From Saccharothrix carnea (GTDB taxonomy: Bacteria > Actinomycetota > Actinomycetes > Mycobacteriales > Pseudonocardiaceae): DNA of 64,000 nucleotides. Under the pieces are notes generated by a model that was not told where the DNA came from, did not search any database, and worked only from the letters and a program-made list of their open reading frames with translations. The position numbers were made by a program, and so were the translations under genes. The stretch is taken from contig NZ_PYAX01000007.1 of the NCBI RefSeq assembly GCF_003014735.1, positions 62,001-126,000 on the forward strand. Direction: 5' to 3'. Below, piece by piece: positions 28,732 to 38,492 of the stretch (the first letter of the stretch is position 1; every line of letters begins with the position of its first letter).

Positions 28732-29043
28732 GTGGTCCCTGGCGAGATCATCACCGGTGACGAGCCGGTCGAGCTGAACCCCGGCCGGCCGCGCACCACG
28801 CTCGTCGTGGTCAACGCGGCGGACCGCCCGGTGCAGGTCGGGTCGCACTACCACTTCGCCGCGGTCAACCCCGGGCTGGAGTTCGACCGGGAGGCCGCGT
28901 GGGGCAAGCGGCTGGACGTCCCGGCGGGCACGGCGGTGCGGTTCGAGCCGGGCGTGGAGCGGGAGGTCGTGCTGGTGCCGCTGGCGGGCGCGCGGCGGGT
29001 GCCGGGGCTGCGGCCGGAGTGGGCGGGGGAGCTGGACCGGTGA
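28732..29043 (+). CDS. ureB: Urease subunit beta
   Basis: A 103-aa protein from GTG 28732 after [47 protein letters not shown] and [16 protein letters not shown] are the classic beta-subunit stretches. The C-terminus is slightly variable ([17 protein letters not shown]). Its TGA overlaps the ureC GTG, giving coupled translation and likely equal stoichiometry. Confidence 0.97.
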   Translation: MVPGEIITGDEPVELNPGRPRTTLVVVNAADRPVQVGSHYHFAAVNPGLEFDREAAWGKRLDVPAGTAVRFEPGVEREVVLVPLAGARRVPGLRPEWAGELDR

Positions 29044-30740
29044 ACGAGATCAGCCGCCGCCGCTACGCGGAACTGCTGGGTCCCACGGTCGGCGACCGGA
29101 TCAGGCTCGCCGACACCGACATCCTGATCGAGGTCACCGAGGACCGGTCGATGGGTCCGCAAGGCGCGGGCGACGAGGTGATCTTCGGCGGCGGGAAGGT
29201 GATCCGCGAGTCGATGGGCCAGGGCGTGGCCACCCGCGCGGAGGGCGCGCCGGACCTCGTCATCACGGGCGCGGTCGTGCTCGACCACTGGGGCGTGGTG
29301 AAGGCCGACGTCGGGGTCAGGGACGGGCGGATCGTCGGCATCGGCAAGGCGGGCAACCCCGACACCATGGACGGCGTGGACCCGGCGCTGGTGATCGGGC
29401 CGTCGACCGAGGTGCTGTCGGGCAACGGCAAGGTGCTCACGGCCGGCGGCATCGACTGCCACGTCCACTTCATCACGCCGGGGATCGTGGACGTGGCGGT
29501 CGCCTCGGGCCTGACCACGTTGATCGGCGGCGGCACGGGCCCCGCGGAGGGCACGAAGGCCACGACGGTGACGCCCGGCGCGTGGAACCTGGGGCGGATG
29601 CTGGCCTCGCTGGACCACCTGCCGGTGAACATCCTGCTGCTCGGCAAGGGCAACACGACCCGGGAGGACGCCCTGCGGGAGCAGTTGGCGGGTGGCGCGG
29701 GCGGGTTCAAGCTGCACGAGGACTGGGGCACCACGCCGGCCGCGATCGACGCCTGCCTGAGGATCGCCGACGAGTCCGGCGTGCAGGTCGCGATCCACAC
29801 GGACACGCTGAACGAGGCCGGGTTCCTGGAGTCGACGCTGGCCGCCATCGCGGGCCGGTCGATCAACGCCTACCACTCCGAGGGCGCGGGCGGCGGGCAC
29901 GCGCCGGACATCATCCAGGTGGTGTCCGAGCCGAACGTGCTGCCGTCCTCGACCAACCCGACGCGCCCGCACACGGTGAACACGCTGGAAGAGCACCTGG
30001 ACATGCTGATGGTGTGCCACCACCTCAACCCGTCCGTGCCCGAGGACCTGGCGTTCGCGGAGAGCCGGATCCGGCCCACCACGATCGCGGCCGAGGACGT
30101 CCTGCACGACCTGGGCGCCATCTCGATGATCAGCTCGGACTCGCAGGCGATGGGCCGGGTCGGCGAGGTCATCATCCGGACCTGGCAGACCGCGCACGTG
30201 ATGCAGCGGCGGCGCGGCGACCTGCCGGACAACCTGCGCGCCCGCCGGTACGTGGCCAAGTACACGATCAACCCGGCGATCGCGCACGGCATCGACCACG
30301 AGGTCGGGTCGGTGGAGGTCGGCAAGCTGGCCGACCTGGTGCTGTGGGAGCCGAAGTTCTTCGGGGTGCGGCCCTCGGTGGTGCTGAAAGGCGGGTTCAT
30401 CGCGCACGCCGCGATGGGTGACGCGAACGCGTCCATCCCGACCCCGCAGCCGATCTTCGCCCGACCCATGTTCGGCGCGCTCTCGGCGGCGCGCAACAGC
30501 GTGCACTTCGTGTCGCAGCAGGCGGTGGACGCCGATCTGGCGGACGTGCTGCGGTTGGCGCGGCCGTTGGTGCCGGTGCGGGACACGCGGGGCGTGACCA
30601 AGGCGGACATGGTGCTCAACGACGCCCTGCCGGACGTGAAGGTGGACCCGGACAGCTTCGCCGTGCGCATCGACGGCGAGCTGGTCGAACCCGCGCCGGT
30701 GGCGGAGCTGCCCATGGCCCAGCGCTACTTCCTGTTCTGA
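29040..30740 (+). CDS. ureC: Urease subunit alpha (catalytic, dinickel)
   Basis: A 566-aa protein, full length. Nickel ligands are present: GGIDCHVHF (H141, H143), the lysine to be carbamylated in [10 protein letters not shown] (K224), the histidines of [10 protein letters not shown] and [13 protein letters not shown], and the mobile-flap MVCHHL (C326, H327, H328). Usual consensus GGIDTHIHF is GGIDCHVHF here, a conservative change. It hydrolyses urea at the dinickel site. It overlaps ureB and ureF by 4 bp and 1 bp. Confidence 0.97.
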   Translation: MNEISRRRYAELLGPTVGDRIRLADTDILIEVTEDRSMGPQGAGDEVIFGGGKVIRESMGQGVATRAEGAPDLVITGAVVLDHWGVVKADVGVRDGRIVGIGKAGNPDTMDGVDPALVIGPSTEVLSGNGKVLTAGGIDCHVHFITPGIVDVAVASGLTTLIGGGTGPAEGTKATTVTPGAWNLGRMLASLDHLPVNILLLGKGNTTREDALREQLAGGAGGFKLHEDWGTTPAAIDACLRIADESGVQVAIHTDTLNEAGFLESTLAAIAGRSINAYHSEGAGGGHAPDIIQVVSEPNVLPSSTNPTRPHTVNTLEEHLDMLMVCHHLNPSVPEDLAFAESRIRPTTIAAEDVLHDLGAISMISSDSQAMGRVGEVIIRTWQTAHVMQRRRGDLPDNLRARRYVAKYTINPAIAHGIDHEVGSVEVGKLADLVLWEPKFFGVRPSVVLKGGFIAHAAMGDANASIPTPQPIFARPMFGALSAARNSVHFVSQQAVDADLADVLRLARPLVPVRDTRGVTKADMVLNDALPDVKVDPDSFAVRIDGELVEPAPVAELPMAQRYFLF

Positions 30741-31390
30741 TGAACCTCGCGGCGCTGATGATCGCGGACTCCCGGTTCCCGGGCGGCGGCCACGTGCACT
30801 CGGGTGGGCTGGAGGAGGCCGTCGCGCGGCGGCTGGTGCACGACGAGGCGTCGTTGCGGTCGTTCCTGGTCGGCCGGCTGCGCACGGCGGGTGCGTTGGG
30901 CGCGGTCTTCGCGTCGGCGGCGTGCCGTGGGCGGTACGAGGAGCTGGACGCCGAACTCGACGCCCGCACGCCGTCGCCCGCCCAGCGCCGCGCGTCACGC
31001 GTGCAGGGGCGCGGCATCGCGCGGGCGGCGCGCAAGGCGTGGCCGTCGCCCGCGTTGGCGGAGCTGCTGCGGGTCACGCCGAGGCCGCACCACCCGGTCA
31101 TCGTCGGCGTGCTGGTGGGTGAGCCGTTCGAGGCCGCGCAGACGGTGGCCTACCACGCCGTGACGGGTCCGGCGACGGGCGCGATCCGGCTGCTGGGGCT
31201 GGACCCGTTCGGGGTGAACGCGGTGCTGGCGCGGCTCGCGCCGGAGATCGACGCGGTCGCCGCGATGGCCGCCGACCACGCCGACACCCCGCCCGAAGAC
31301 CTGCCCGCGCCCAGCGCCCCCGGCCTGGACCTGCTGGCCGAAGCCCACGACCGCCACCACTCGGAAGAGGTGCGTCTCTTTGTCAGCTGA
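30740..31390 (+). CDS. ureF: Urease accessory protein UreF
   Basis: A 216-aa protein whose ATG shares its A with the ureC stop. [22 protein letters not shown] is the conserved N-terminus (usually DS.FP.G.F.HSxGLE). The all-helical remainder includes [11 protein letters not shown] and [19 protein letters not shown], the typical UreF core. It helps assemble the UreD-UreF-UreG maturation complex that carboxylates the active-site lysine and delivers nickel. It overlaps ureG by 11 bp. Confidence 0.92.
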   Translation: MNLAALMIADSRFPGGGHVHSGGLEEAVARRLVHDEASLRSFLVGRLRTAGALGAVFASAACRGRYEELDAELDARTPSPAQRRASRVQGRGIARAARKAWPSPALAELLRVTPRPHHPVIVGVLVGEPFEAAQTVAYHAVTGPATGAIRLLGLDPFGVNAVLARLAPEIDAVAAMAADHADTPPEDLPAPSAPGLDLLAEAHDRHHSEEVRLFVS

Positions 31391-32069
31391 CCACGTGCAC
31401 CCGGTGAACTTCGACCCCGCCGACGCCGGCCACGACCCCCACGAACCGCACGAGCACCGGGCGGTGCGGATCGGCATCGGTGGGCCGGTCGGCAGCGGCA
31501 AGACCGCGTTGACGGCGGCGCTGTGCCGTGCGTTGGGCGGCAGCGTGAACCTCGCCGTGGTGACCAACGACATCTACACGACCGAGGACGCGGACTTCCT
31601 GCGTGCGGCGGGGGTGCTGGACGTCGAGCGGATCGAGGCGGTGCAGACCGGCGCGTGCCCGCACACCGCGATCCGCGACGACATCACCGCCAACCTGGAC
31701 GCGGTGGAGCTGCTGGAGCACCGGATCCCCGGCCTGGAGCTGGTGATCATCGAGAGCGGCGGTGACAACCTCACCGCGGTGTTCAGCCGCGGCCTGGTGG
31801 ACCGGCAGGTGTTCGTGGTCGACGTGGCGGGCGGTGACAAGGTGCCGCGCAAGGGCGGCCCCGGCGTGACCACCGCGGACCTGCTGGTGATCAACAAGAC
31901 CGACCTCGCGCCGATGGTGGGCGCCGACCTCGGTGTCATGACGGCCGACGCCCACCGGATGCGGGGTGACCTACCGGTGATCAGCCAGTCCCTTGTGGAC
32001 ACACCGGACGCTCCCGCGGTGGCCGAGTGGGTGCGCGCTCAGCTCCGCACGCTCGCGGCGGTCAGTTGA
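31380..32069 (+). CDS. ureG: Urease accessory GTPase UreG
   Basis: A 229-aa protein. TTG 31380 is chosen because GGAAGAGG lies about ten bases upstream; GTG 31395 is an alternative. A His-rich leader ([17 protein letters not shown]) may bind nickel. The P-loop [14 protein letters not shown], Cys/His site [21 protein letters not shown] and NKTDLAP show an intact SIMIBI GTPase that powers nickel insertion into urease. There is no ureE in the cluster, as in mycobacteria. Its 3' end overlaps the antisense DUF4232 gene by 31 bp. Confidence 0.95.
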   Translation: MSADHVHPVNFDPADAGHDPHEPHEHRAVRIGIGGPVGSGKTALTAALCRALGGSVNLAVVTNDIYTTEDADFLRAAGVLDVERIEAVQTGACPHTAIRDDITANLDAVELLEHRIPGLELVIIESGGDNLTAVFSRGLVDRQVFVVDVAGGDKVPRKGGPGVTTADLLVINKTDLAPMVGADLGVMTADAHRMRGDLPVISQSLVDTPDAPAVAEWVRAQLRTLAAVS

Positions 32070-32545
32070 TTGCCGAACGGGCTGACGTCGCCCGCGCAGC
32101 CGTGCTGGTCGGTCATCGGCAGGTACAGCGGCACGGTCTCGTCCGGCGGGAACACGCGGATGCCCCACACGGGCGTCTTGCGGCACACGTCCGGGTCGAA
32201 GTTGTCGACCTGGGCGAAGCCGACGTCCGAGCGGACCGCAGTGCCGTGCGGCAGCGTGAGCGACGGCCCGCGTTCGCCGACGCGCACGGCGGCGGCGCCG
32301 ACCTGGTTGCCGTTGGCGTCCACATAGGACACACCTGGGAAGCCGCGCAGCACGCACGCGTGCATGCTCCGGTTGGTGAACACGACCTCCCGGTGCACCG
32401 TGCCCGCCGCACCGCCCTCGCGGCCGAAGCCGATGGTCAGGTCGGCGGATCGGCAGGTGCCGACCTCCGGGACCGCGAAAGCGGCTCCCCCGATGGTGAA
32501 TGTCGCCGCCGCGACGACCGCGGCGGCTGCGATCACTCTCCTCAT
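32039..32545 (-). CDS. Secreted DUF4232 protein, antisense within the urease cluster
   Basis: A 168-aa protein; ATG 32545 follows GGGGGAG. A Sec signal peptide ([20 protein letters not shown], likely cut after AAFA) precedes one DUF4232 beta-sandwich: [40 protein letters not shown], and [16 protein letters not shown]. Four cysteines could form two disulfides. These extracytoplasmic proteins are common in actinobacteria with no known function. It is oriented against the urease genes, sits between ureG and ureD, and overlaps ureG by 31 bp. Confidence 0.82.
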   Translation of the reverse strand: MRRVIAAAAVVAAATFTIGGAAFAVPEVGTCRSADLTIGFGREGGAAGTVHREVVFTNRSMHACVLRGFPGVSYVDANGNQVGAAAVRVGERGPSLTLPHGTAVRSDVGFAQVDNFDPDVCRKTPVWGIRVFPPDETVPLYLPMTDQHGCAGDVSPFGNQLTAASVRS

Positions 32546-32622
32546 CACGATCTCCCCCGAGATTCGCGGGTGGGAGTTCCACCCGACCCAAGGACGTGTC
32601 GGGGGTCACAGGGGTTGCCCCG

Positions 32623-33483
32623 GTGAGGGCGCGGGCTCACCTGGTCGTGGCGCCCGACCCGAACGGGCGAACCGTCGTGCGCGAGGTGCGGTCGATGGCG
32701 CCGCTGCGCCTGGTGCCCCGCCCCGGGCCCCAGGAGGTGGCGCTGGTACACCTGGTCAGCGCGGTCACGGCGCCGTTGGGCGGTGACGACCTGGAATTGC
32801 GCGTCATCGTCGAGGCGGGGGCGTCGTTGGAGCTGCGCGGGGTGGCGGCGACGCTCGCGCTGCCCGGCAGGCACCCCGGCGGCAGCCGTGCGGTGGTCGA
32901 CGTGCAGCTGGCAGACGGCGCGTCGTTGGCCTACCTGCCGGAACCGACCGTGGTCACCGCGCGTGCGTGCCACGAATCGGTGTTGCGCGCGCGGATGGGG
33001 GAAGGCGCTCGGCTGCGTGCGCGCGAGATCGTCGTGCTGGGGCGGACGAACGAGAAGTCCGGTTCGCTCACCACCACGCTCGACGTCCGCCGGGACGGGC
33101 CCGTGATGAGACAGACATCCCGACTCGGAACGCCCGAAGTGGACACCAGCCCGGCGGGCCTGGCGGGTCGCCGGGTGTTCGGCACCGAGCTGCTGTGCTG
33201 GGACGACGACCTCCCGGGAGCGGTTTCAGAGGACTGGTGGTCGCTCGTACCGCTGGCCCGCGGCGGCAGCCTGAGCACCGCCCTGGCCGACGACGCGGTG
33301 ACCGTCGAACGCGCGCTCGACGAGGCTCGGGCCCGGCACCCCGGATCGAGCGGCTCTCTGACTCGATCTCGAACTCGATTCCGAGGTGACGGTCACACCC
33401 AAAGTCACGGATCGGGTGGCGGTCATCACCGTGCGGGCGGTTTCGCCTTCGGCGCCGAACCCGTACGGTCGCTGGATCGCTAG
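32623..33483 (+). CDS. ureD: Urease accessory protein UreD
   Basis: A 286-aa protein from GTG 32623. The core has the short actinobacterial UreD pattern: PLRLVPRPGPQEVALVHLVS, GGDDLELRVIVEAGASLELR, LPGRHPGGSRAVVDVQLADG and EPTVVTARACHESVLRARMG. UreD is the scaffold that binds apo-urease and the UreF/UreG complex. After about residue 240 (ALDEARARHP) a tail of some 45 residues rich in Ser, Arg, Gly and His follows, which standard UreD proteins lack; it might be a read-through extension. It is separated from ureG by the antisense DUF4232 gene. Confidence 0.85.
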   Translation: MRARAHLVVAPDPNGRTVVREVRSMAPLRLVPRPGPQEVALVHLVSAVTAPLGGDDLELRVIVEAGASLELRGVAATLALPGRHPGGSRAVVDVQLADGASLAYLPEPTVVTARACHESVLRARMGEGARLRAREIVVLGRTNEKSGSLTTTLDVRRDGPVMRQTSRLGTPEVDTSPAGLAGRRVFGTELLCWDDDLPGAVSEDWWSLVPLARGGSLSTALADDAVTVERALDEARARHPGSSGSLTRSRTRFRGDGHTQSHGSGGGHHRAGGFAFGAEPVRSLDR

Positions 33484-33531
33484 GTGCCACAAGTGCCTTG
33501 GCCAGGCCGAATTACGCTCCGGGAGGTCGGG

Positions 33532-34188
33532 ATGTCGGAGACGACGAACATCGCGTTGCCGTCTATGCGCGTGTCCTACGAACAGGGCTCGCTCACGGAG
33601 AGCGACCTCGCGGCCACTTGGCACGAGCAGTTGCAGCTGTGGCTGGACCAGGCGACGGGCGCGGGCCTGCCGGAGCCGAACGCGATGGTCCTCGCGACCG
33701 CCGACACCCAGGGTCGGCCGTCCTCGCGGACCGTGCTGGCGAAGGGCCTGGACGAGCGCGGCCTGGTGTTCTTCACCAACTACACGTCGGCGAAGAGCCA
33801 CGACCTGATGGCCACCCGGTACGCGTCGGCCACGTTCCCGTGGTTCGCGATGCAGCGGCAGGCCCACGTGCGCGGCACGGTCGAGAAGGTCGGCCCGGAG
33901 GAGACCGCGGCCTACTGGGCGAGCCGCCCGCGCGGCTCGCAGCTCGGCGCCTGGGCGTCGCCGCAGTCCCGCGCGGTCAGCGGGCGCTCCACTTTGGAGA
34001 GCGCGTTGAACAAGGTCGAACGGCAGTTCGCCGAAGCCGACCGGGTACCCGTGCCGCCCCACTGGGGTGGCTGGCGCATCCGGCCCGAAGAGGTCGAGTT
34101 CTGGCAGGGCCGCCGCGACCGCATGCACGACCGCCTCCGCTTCCGCCTCGGGCGCGACGGCTGGGAGGTCCAGCGCATCGCGCCGTAG
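33532..34188 (+). CDS. pdxH: Pyridoxamine 5'-phosphate oxidase
   Basis: A 218-aa protein; ATG 33532 follows GGGAGGTCGG. MRVSYEQGSLTESDLAATWHEQ, PNAMVLATADTQGRPSSRTVLAK, GLVFFTNYTSAKSHDL, RPRGSQLGAWASPQS and FWQGRRDRMHDRLRFR cover the whole PdxH fold with its FMN- and PLP-binding stretches. It oxidises pyridoxamine or pyridoxine phosphate to PLP, the cofactor used by SerC and the PLP enzyme at 2896. A strong hairpin follows. Confidence 0.96.
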   Translation: MSETTNIALPSMRVSYEQGSLTESDLAATWHEQLQLWLDQATGAGLPEPNAMVLATADTQGRPSSRTVLAKGLDERGLVFFTNYTSAKSHDLMATRYASATFPWFAMQRQAHVRGTVEKVGPEETAAYWASRPRGSQLGAWASPQSRAVSGRSTLESALNKVERQFAEADRVPVPPHWGGWRIRPEEVEFWQGRRDRMHDRLRFRLGRDGWEVQRIAP

Positions 34189-34202
34189 TCCGGTGACGTG
34201 GA

Positions 34203-34238
34203 ACGAGCCCCGAGGCGGATCAGCGCCTCGGGGCTCGT
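34203..34238. terminator. Bidirectional hairpin terminator
   Basis: ACGAGCCCCGAGGCG (34203-34217) pairs perfectly with CGCCTCGGGGCTCGT (34224-34238) around a six-base loop, between the convergent pdxH and small-protein genes. Confidence 0.85.
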
Positions 34239-34257
34239 CCGTTCTCACGGCAACGCG

Positions 34258-34548
34258 CTACGAGTCGACGTCGGTGGCGAAGACGCGGTAGGACCAGTTG
34301 TGGTTGCCCACGTTGGTGACCTGGATGCGGTAGTGCAGCCCGTCCGGCTTCAACCTGGTCCACACCCTGGTCACCTCGAACTCGATCGTGCCGGGCAGGA
34401 ACCCGCCGGGATCCACCGGGTCGGGGATGGCGGTGAAGTGGAGGCTGCGGTCGGAGGTGATCACCCCCGTCTCCCACTCGGCCGACTTGCCGGCGTCGAG
34501 AGAGCCGCCGAAGTTCACGATCTGGTAGTGCTTCACCGTCGTCGCCAT
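34258..34548 (-). CDS. Hypothetical protein, 96 aa
   Basis: ATG 34548 follows an AGAGGAGAA ribosome-binding site. The protein has no signal or TM helix and looks all-beta: VKHYQIVNFGGSLDAG, RSLHFTAIPDPVDPGG, TIEFEVTRVWTRLKPDG, LHYRIQVTNVGNHNWSYRVFATDV. This pattern resembles small beta-sandwich proteins, but I recognise no named family. It is monocistronic, bounded by a terminator. Confidence 0.7.
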   Translation of the reverse strand: MATTVKHYQIVNFGGSLDAGKSAEWETGVITSDRSLHFTAIPDPVDPGGFLPGTIEFEVTRVWTRLKPDGLHYRIQVTNVGNHNWSYRVFATDVDS

Positions 34549-34730
34549 GTGTTCTCCTCTGCTCCGAGACCTGTCCGCGGCGGGCCGGCCGCGCCGCCCT
34601 GTTCCGATCATGGAGAGGTCGGGTGCCGCTCGGTGAGGGTCGCGAGGGCGGACGGACGGGCAGTGCTCAGGGGACGCGACACCGCGCCGGGGACCGTTCC
34701 GGCCCGTGTCCCACATCTCGGTGAGGATTT

Positions 34731-34752
34731 CGTTAGTTGCCGTACGCTAACG
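34731..34752 (+). promoter_or_regulatory. Inverted repeat over the -10 of the MFS gene
   Basis: CGTTAG (34731-34736) and CTAACG (34747-34752) are a perfect 6-bp inverted repeat. TACGCT (34743-34748) is a -10 placed seven bases before GTG 34756. A regulator binding here would block the promoter. The rest of 34549-34755 shows nothing else. Confidence 0.5.
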
Positions 34753-34755
34753 ACC

Positions 34756-36024
34756 GTGCGGAGAGTGCTGGGCAGGATCGCCATCGACACGCGGCCCCTG
34801 AAGGTCGTGGCGTTCCGGCGGCTGTGGCTCTCGACCGTCGTCACGGCAGTCGGCAGCCAGCTGACCGCGGTCGCCGTGCCGAAGCAGGTGTACGACCTCA
34901 CCGGGTCGTCCGGCTGGGTGGGCGTGGCGGCCGGGGTGGCGCTGGTGCCGCTGCTGGTCTTCGGCCTGTACGGCGGCGCGATCGCGGACGTGGTGGACCG
35001 GCGCAAGCTGCTGGTCGTGACCAACACCGGTATCGCGGTGACGTCCGTGCTGCTGTGGGGGCAGGCCGCGCTGCACGTCGACTCGGTGTGGCTGGTGATC
35101 GCCCTGCTCGGCCTGCAACAGGTGTTCTTCGCCGTGAACGCGCCCGCGCGCACCGCGTCGATCGCCCGGCTCGTACCCGCCGAACAGATCCCGGCCGCGA
35201 CGGCGCTCGGCTCGACGGTGATGATGTTCGGCGGCGTGTTCGGGCCCATGCTGGCGGGTGCGCTGATGCCGGTCGTCGGCCTGTCGACGCTGTACCTGGT
35301 CGACTCCATCGCGCTGACGCTGACCATCTGGGCGGTCTGGAAGCTGCCGCCGCTGCCGCCGCTGAACGGGACGTCGCGGCGGGCCGGGCTGCGGGACGTG
35401 GTCGACGGGTTCCGGTACCTGGCCGTGCAGAAGATCCTGCTGGCGAGCTTCCTGCTGGACATCATCGCGATGGTGTTCGGCATGCCCCGGGCGCTGTTCC
35501 CGGAGATGGCGGAGCAGACGTTCGGCGACCCGCCCGGCGGTGGGTTGGCACTGGGCCTGCTGTTCGCCGCCATCCCGCTGGGCGCGATGCTGTGCGGCCT
35601 CACGTCCGGCTGGACGTCCCGGGTGACCCGGCACGGCACGGGCGTCGTGCTCGCGGTGGTGGCGTGGGGCGTGGCGATGGTCGGTTTCGGCCTGTCGCAC
35701 GCCCTGTGGCTCGCCGTGGTGTTCCTGGCCATCGGCGGCGCGGCGGACATGATCAGCATGGTGTTCCGCAGCGCGATCCTCCAGTCGGCCGCGACGGACG
35801 AGATGCGCGGCCGGATGCAGGGCGTGTTCATCGTGGTGGTGGCCGGCGGTCCCCGCTTGGCGGACCTGCTCCACGGCACCACGGGCGCGATGATCGGCCC
35901 CGGCAACGCGACGGCGGTGGGTGGTGTGCTCGTCGTGGTCGGGACCGCGTTGGCGGTGCTGGCGATCCCGGCGATCCGGCGCTACCGCTTCACGCCCGCC
36001 GGCCCGGTGGGCGCGGTCGGCTGA
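34756..36024 (+). CDS. MFS transporter (MFS_3/enterobactin-exporter type)
   Basis: A 422-aa protein from GTG 34756 with 10-12 predicted helices. AFRRLWLSTVVTAVGSQLTAVAVPKQVYDLTGS is the usual first-helix region, and ADVVDRRKLLVVTN is motif A. The second half has TSGWTSRVTRHGTGVVLAVVAW and MRGRMQGVFIVVVAGGPRLADLLHG, typical for the EntS-like exporters. It is a single gene with its own promoter. Substrate unknown. Confidence 0.87.
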   Translation: MRRVLGRIAIDTRPLKVVAFRRLWLSTVVTAVGSQLTAVAVPKQVYDLTGSSGWVGVAAGVALVPLLVFGLYGGAIADVVDRRKLLVVTNTGIAVTSVLLWGQAALHVDSVWLVIALLGLQQVFFAVNAPARTASIARLVPAEQIPAATALGSTVMMFGGVFGPMLAGALMPVVGLSTLYLVDSIALTLTIWAVWKLPPLPPLNGTSRRAGLRDVVDGFRYLAVQKILLASFLLDIIAMVFGMPRALFPEMAEQTFGDPPGGGLALGLLFAAIPLGAMLCGLTSGWTSRVTRHGTGVVLAVVAWGVAMVGFGLSHALWLAVVFLAIGGAADMISMVFRSAILQSAATDEMRGRMQGVFIVVVAGGPRLADLLHGTTGAMIGPGNATAVGGVLVVVGTALAVLAIPAIRRYRFTPAGPVGAVG

Positions 36025-36070
36025 CGGTGTGCGGGAACATCCCTAGGGGATGTCCCTGACCTGCGGAAAT

Positions 36071-36088
36071 ACTGAGAACGTCCTCAGT
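36071..36088 (+). promoter_or_regulatory. Operator-like inverted repeat upstream of the MDR gene
   Basis: ACTGAG and CTCAGT flank the palindromic-looking AACGTC spacer. TAGCGT at 36099-36104 may be the -10, eight bases before ATG 36113, so the repeat would occupy the -35 region. Confidence 0.45.
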
Positions 36089-36112
36089 TCCGGGTGGTTA
36101 GCGTCCCCCGGC

Positions 36113-37078
36113 ATGAGAGCTGCCGTGCACACCAGGTTCGGTCCGCCGGACGTGGTCCGGGTCGTGGAGTCGGCGGTGCCCGTTCCGGGGAAGGGCGACG
36201 TGCTGATCAAGGTGCACGCGACGACGGTGACGTCGGCCGAGTGCGCGATGCGTCGCGGTGAGCCGCTGTGGGGACGGGTGATCATCGGCCTGCGCCGGCC
36301 GCGCCGGAGGCTGCGGACACTGGGGATGGAGGTCTCCGGCGTCGTCGCCGAGGTCGGTTCGGACGTGCGGCGGTTCGCGCCGGGCGACGAGGTCTACGGG
36401 TTCACCGGCTTCGGGGCGGGTGGGCACGCCGAGTACGTGCGGATGCCGGCGAGCGGGTCGTTGGCACCCAAGCCGGCCGGCCTGACGTTCGCCGAGGCGG
36501 CGGCCGCGGTGGACGGCGCGACGACGGCGCTGTTCTTCCTGCGCGACAAGCTCGGCGTGCGGGCGGGGCAGCGGGTGCTGGTCAACGGCGCGTCGGGCAG
36601 CATCGGCACGTACGCGGTGCAGTTGGCGAAGCTGTTCGGCGCGGAGGTCGTCGGTGTCTGCGGTCCGGGCAACGTCGAACTGGTGCAGTCCCTCGGGGCC
36701 GACGAGGTCGTCGACTACACGAAACGCGACTTCACGGCGGACGTGGACGCCTACGACGTCGTGTTCGACACGGTCGGCAAGAGCTCGTTCAGCCGGTGCC
36801 GGCGGGCGCTGCGGGCCGGCGGGAAGTACGCCCCGACCACCGGCCTGCACAACGTGCTGTGGGGTCTGTGGACGTCGTTGCGCGGCGGCCGGAAGGTCGT
36901 GTTCGGCATGTCGGTGCGCAAGAACGCCGGACTGCTGACCGTGAAGGAGATGCTGGAGGACGGCCGGCTGCGGATCGTCGTGGACCGGACCTACCCGTTG
37001 GACCGGATCGCCGAGGCCCACCGGTACGTCGACTCGGGCCACAAGCGGGGCAACGTGGTGATCACCGTGGCGGACTAG
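36113..37078 (+). CDS. Zinc-independent MDR-superfamily oxidoreductase (quinone reductase-like)
   Basis: A 321-aa protein. The catalytic N-domain (MRAAVHTRFGPPDVVRV, GMEVSGVVAEVGSDVRRFAPGDEVYGF) lacks the zinc-binding Cys/His set of alcohol dehydrogenases. The Rossmann part has VLVNGASGSIGTYAVQLAKLFGAEVVGVCG for NADPH, then YDVVFDTVGKSSF. It probably reduces quinones or enones with NADPH. Its TAG overlaps the stop of the convergent antiporter gene within CTAG. Confidence 0.87.
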   Translation: MRAAVHTRFGPPDVVRVVESAVPVPGKGDVLIKVHATTVTSAECAMRRGEPLWGRVIIGLRRPRRRLRTLGMEVSGVVAEVGSDVRRFAPGDEVYGFTGFGAGGHAEYVRMPASGSLAPKPAGLTFAEAAAAVDGATTALFFLRDKLGVRAGQRVLVNGASGSIGTYAVQLAKLFGAEVVGVCGPGNVELVQSLGADEVVDYTKRDFTADVDAYDVVFDTVGKSSFSRCRRALRAGGKYAPTTGLHNVLWGLWTSLRGGRKVVFGMSVRKNAGLLTVKEMLEDGRLRIVVDRTYPLDRIAEAHRYVDSGHKRGNVVITVAD

Positions 37079-38376
37079 ACCGCGGTTCGGGGCGCTTGCT
37101 CCGGGTCGCCGTGCCGGTCCTGCGCCGCGCGCAGCCGCAAGCGGTCGAGCAGCCTTATGGACGGGGTCGCGGTGATGCCGTGCAGGATGATCGAGCCGAT
37201 CACGACCAGGCCGACCACCCGCCAGATGGCGTCCTGGTCGGCGAAGTCCCCGGCTTGGAGCGCGTAGGCGACGTAGAACAGCGAGCCGACGCCCCGCACC
37301 CCGAAGAACGAGATGACGGCCCGCTCACGAGGCCCCGTCTTGCCCCGCGCCAGCGCGACCAGGCCCGCGACCGGCCGCACCACGAGCAGGACGGCCAGCG
37401 CCACCAGCACCTCCCGCCACCCGGTGCCCGCCAGCAGGCCGGTGACCGCCGCGCCGCCGAGCAGGAAGATGATCAGCACGGTGAGCATCCGCTCGACCTG
37501 CTCGACGTACTGGTGCAGGACCCGGTGGTAGCCGTGGGAGCGCTCGCCCGCCCGGATCGTGCAGGCGCACACGAAGACCGCGATGAAGCCGTACCCCTCG
37601 GCCAGTTCGGTGAGGCCGTAGGCCAGGAAGGTGCAGGCGAGCGCGACGAAACCCTCGGCGTGCTCCGCCAGCCGGAAGTCCTCCGACGGCGCGGCGAAGA
37701 ACAGCTTGCGCAACGCCCACCCGATGAGCAGGCCGACGAGCACCCCGCACGCCAACCGCCACAGCACGTCCACCAGGAGCCAGCGCGGCAACCAGGCGTC
37801 CGGCGCCGCGCCGACGACGCTGATCGCCACGGCGGCGTAGGTGAACGGGAACGCCAGCCCGTCGTTGAGGCCGGCCTCGGACGTCAGCGCGAACCGGGCC
37901 TCGTCCTCGCCTTCACCGGGCCGGTCGGGGTTCTCCGCGGGTTCGGCCACCTGCACCTCGCCGGCGAGCACCGGGTCGGTGGGCGCCAGGACCGCCGCGA
38001 GCAGCAGCGAGGAGGCCAGGCCCAGGCCGAGCGCTCCCCACCCGAGCAGGCCCACGGCCAGCATCGACACCGGCATCGTGATGCCGAGCAGCCGCCAGGT
38101 GCTCGACCAGCGGCGCAGCCCGATCGGCCGGTTGAGCGCGAGTCCCGCGCCCATCAGCGAGATGATCACGCACAGCTCGGTGAGGTGCAGGACGAGCGTG
38201 CCGTGCTCGGTCGGATCGGGGTCGGGCAGCCCCTCCACGACGGTGAACGCGACCGCGCCGGCGGCCAGGAAGATCATCGGCATCGAGATGGGCGCCCGAC
38301 CGACGACCCGGGGCAGCACCGCGGCCAGGAGGGTCGCGACACCGACGCCGGCGTAGGCCACGGCGGTCGAACCCAC
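37075..38376 (-). CDS. CPA1-type Na+(K+)/H+ antiporter
   Basis: A 433-aa protein; GTG 38376 follows GAGAGGAGA. Twelve or so helices. The conserved ion-binding helix reads LTSEAGLNDGLAFPF with the N-D pair of electroneutral CPA1 antiporters, and LLLAAVLAPTDPVLAGEV is the neighbouring unwound helix. ISFFGVRGVGSLFYVAYAL is the basic G-V-R-G segment near the C-terminus. It exchanges Na+ or K+ for H+ in pH and salt homeostasis. No long regulatory C-terminal domain. Confidence 0.9.
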   Translation of the reverse strand: MGSTAVAYAGVGVATLLAAVLPRVVGRAPISMPMIFLAAGAVAFTVVEGLPDPDPTEHGTLVLHLTELCVIISLMGAGLALNRPIGLRRWSSTWRLLGITMPVSMLAVGLLGWGALGLGLASSLLLAAVLAPTDPVLAGEVQVAEPAENPDRPGEGEDEARFALTSEAGLNDGLAFPFTYAAVAISVVGAAPDAWLPRWLLVDVLWRLACGVLVGLLIGWALRKLFFAAPSEDFRLAEHAEGFVALACTFLAYGLTELAEGYGFIAVFVCACTIRAGERSHGYHRVLHQYVEQVERMLTVLIIFLLGGAAVTGLLAGTGWREVLVALAVLLVVRPVAGLVALARGKTGPRERAVISFFGVRGVGSLFYVAYALQAGDFADQDAIWRVVGLVVIGSIILHGITATPSIRLLDRLRLRAAQDRHGDPEQAPRTAV

Positions 38377-38492
38377 CAGCGGGTCTCCTCTCGGTAGGCC
38401 CGCGGCCAGGCACGCGCTCGGCCGCTGGGGTACCGGGTGAGGTACCCCCGCGCGGTGGCGTCAACCCTCTGGAGAGGTCACCTCGGGGCGCG

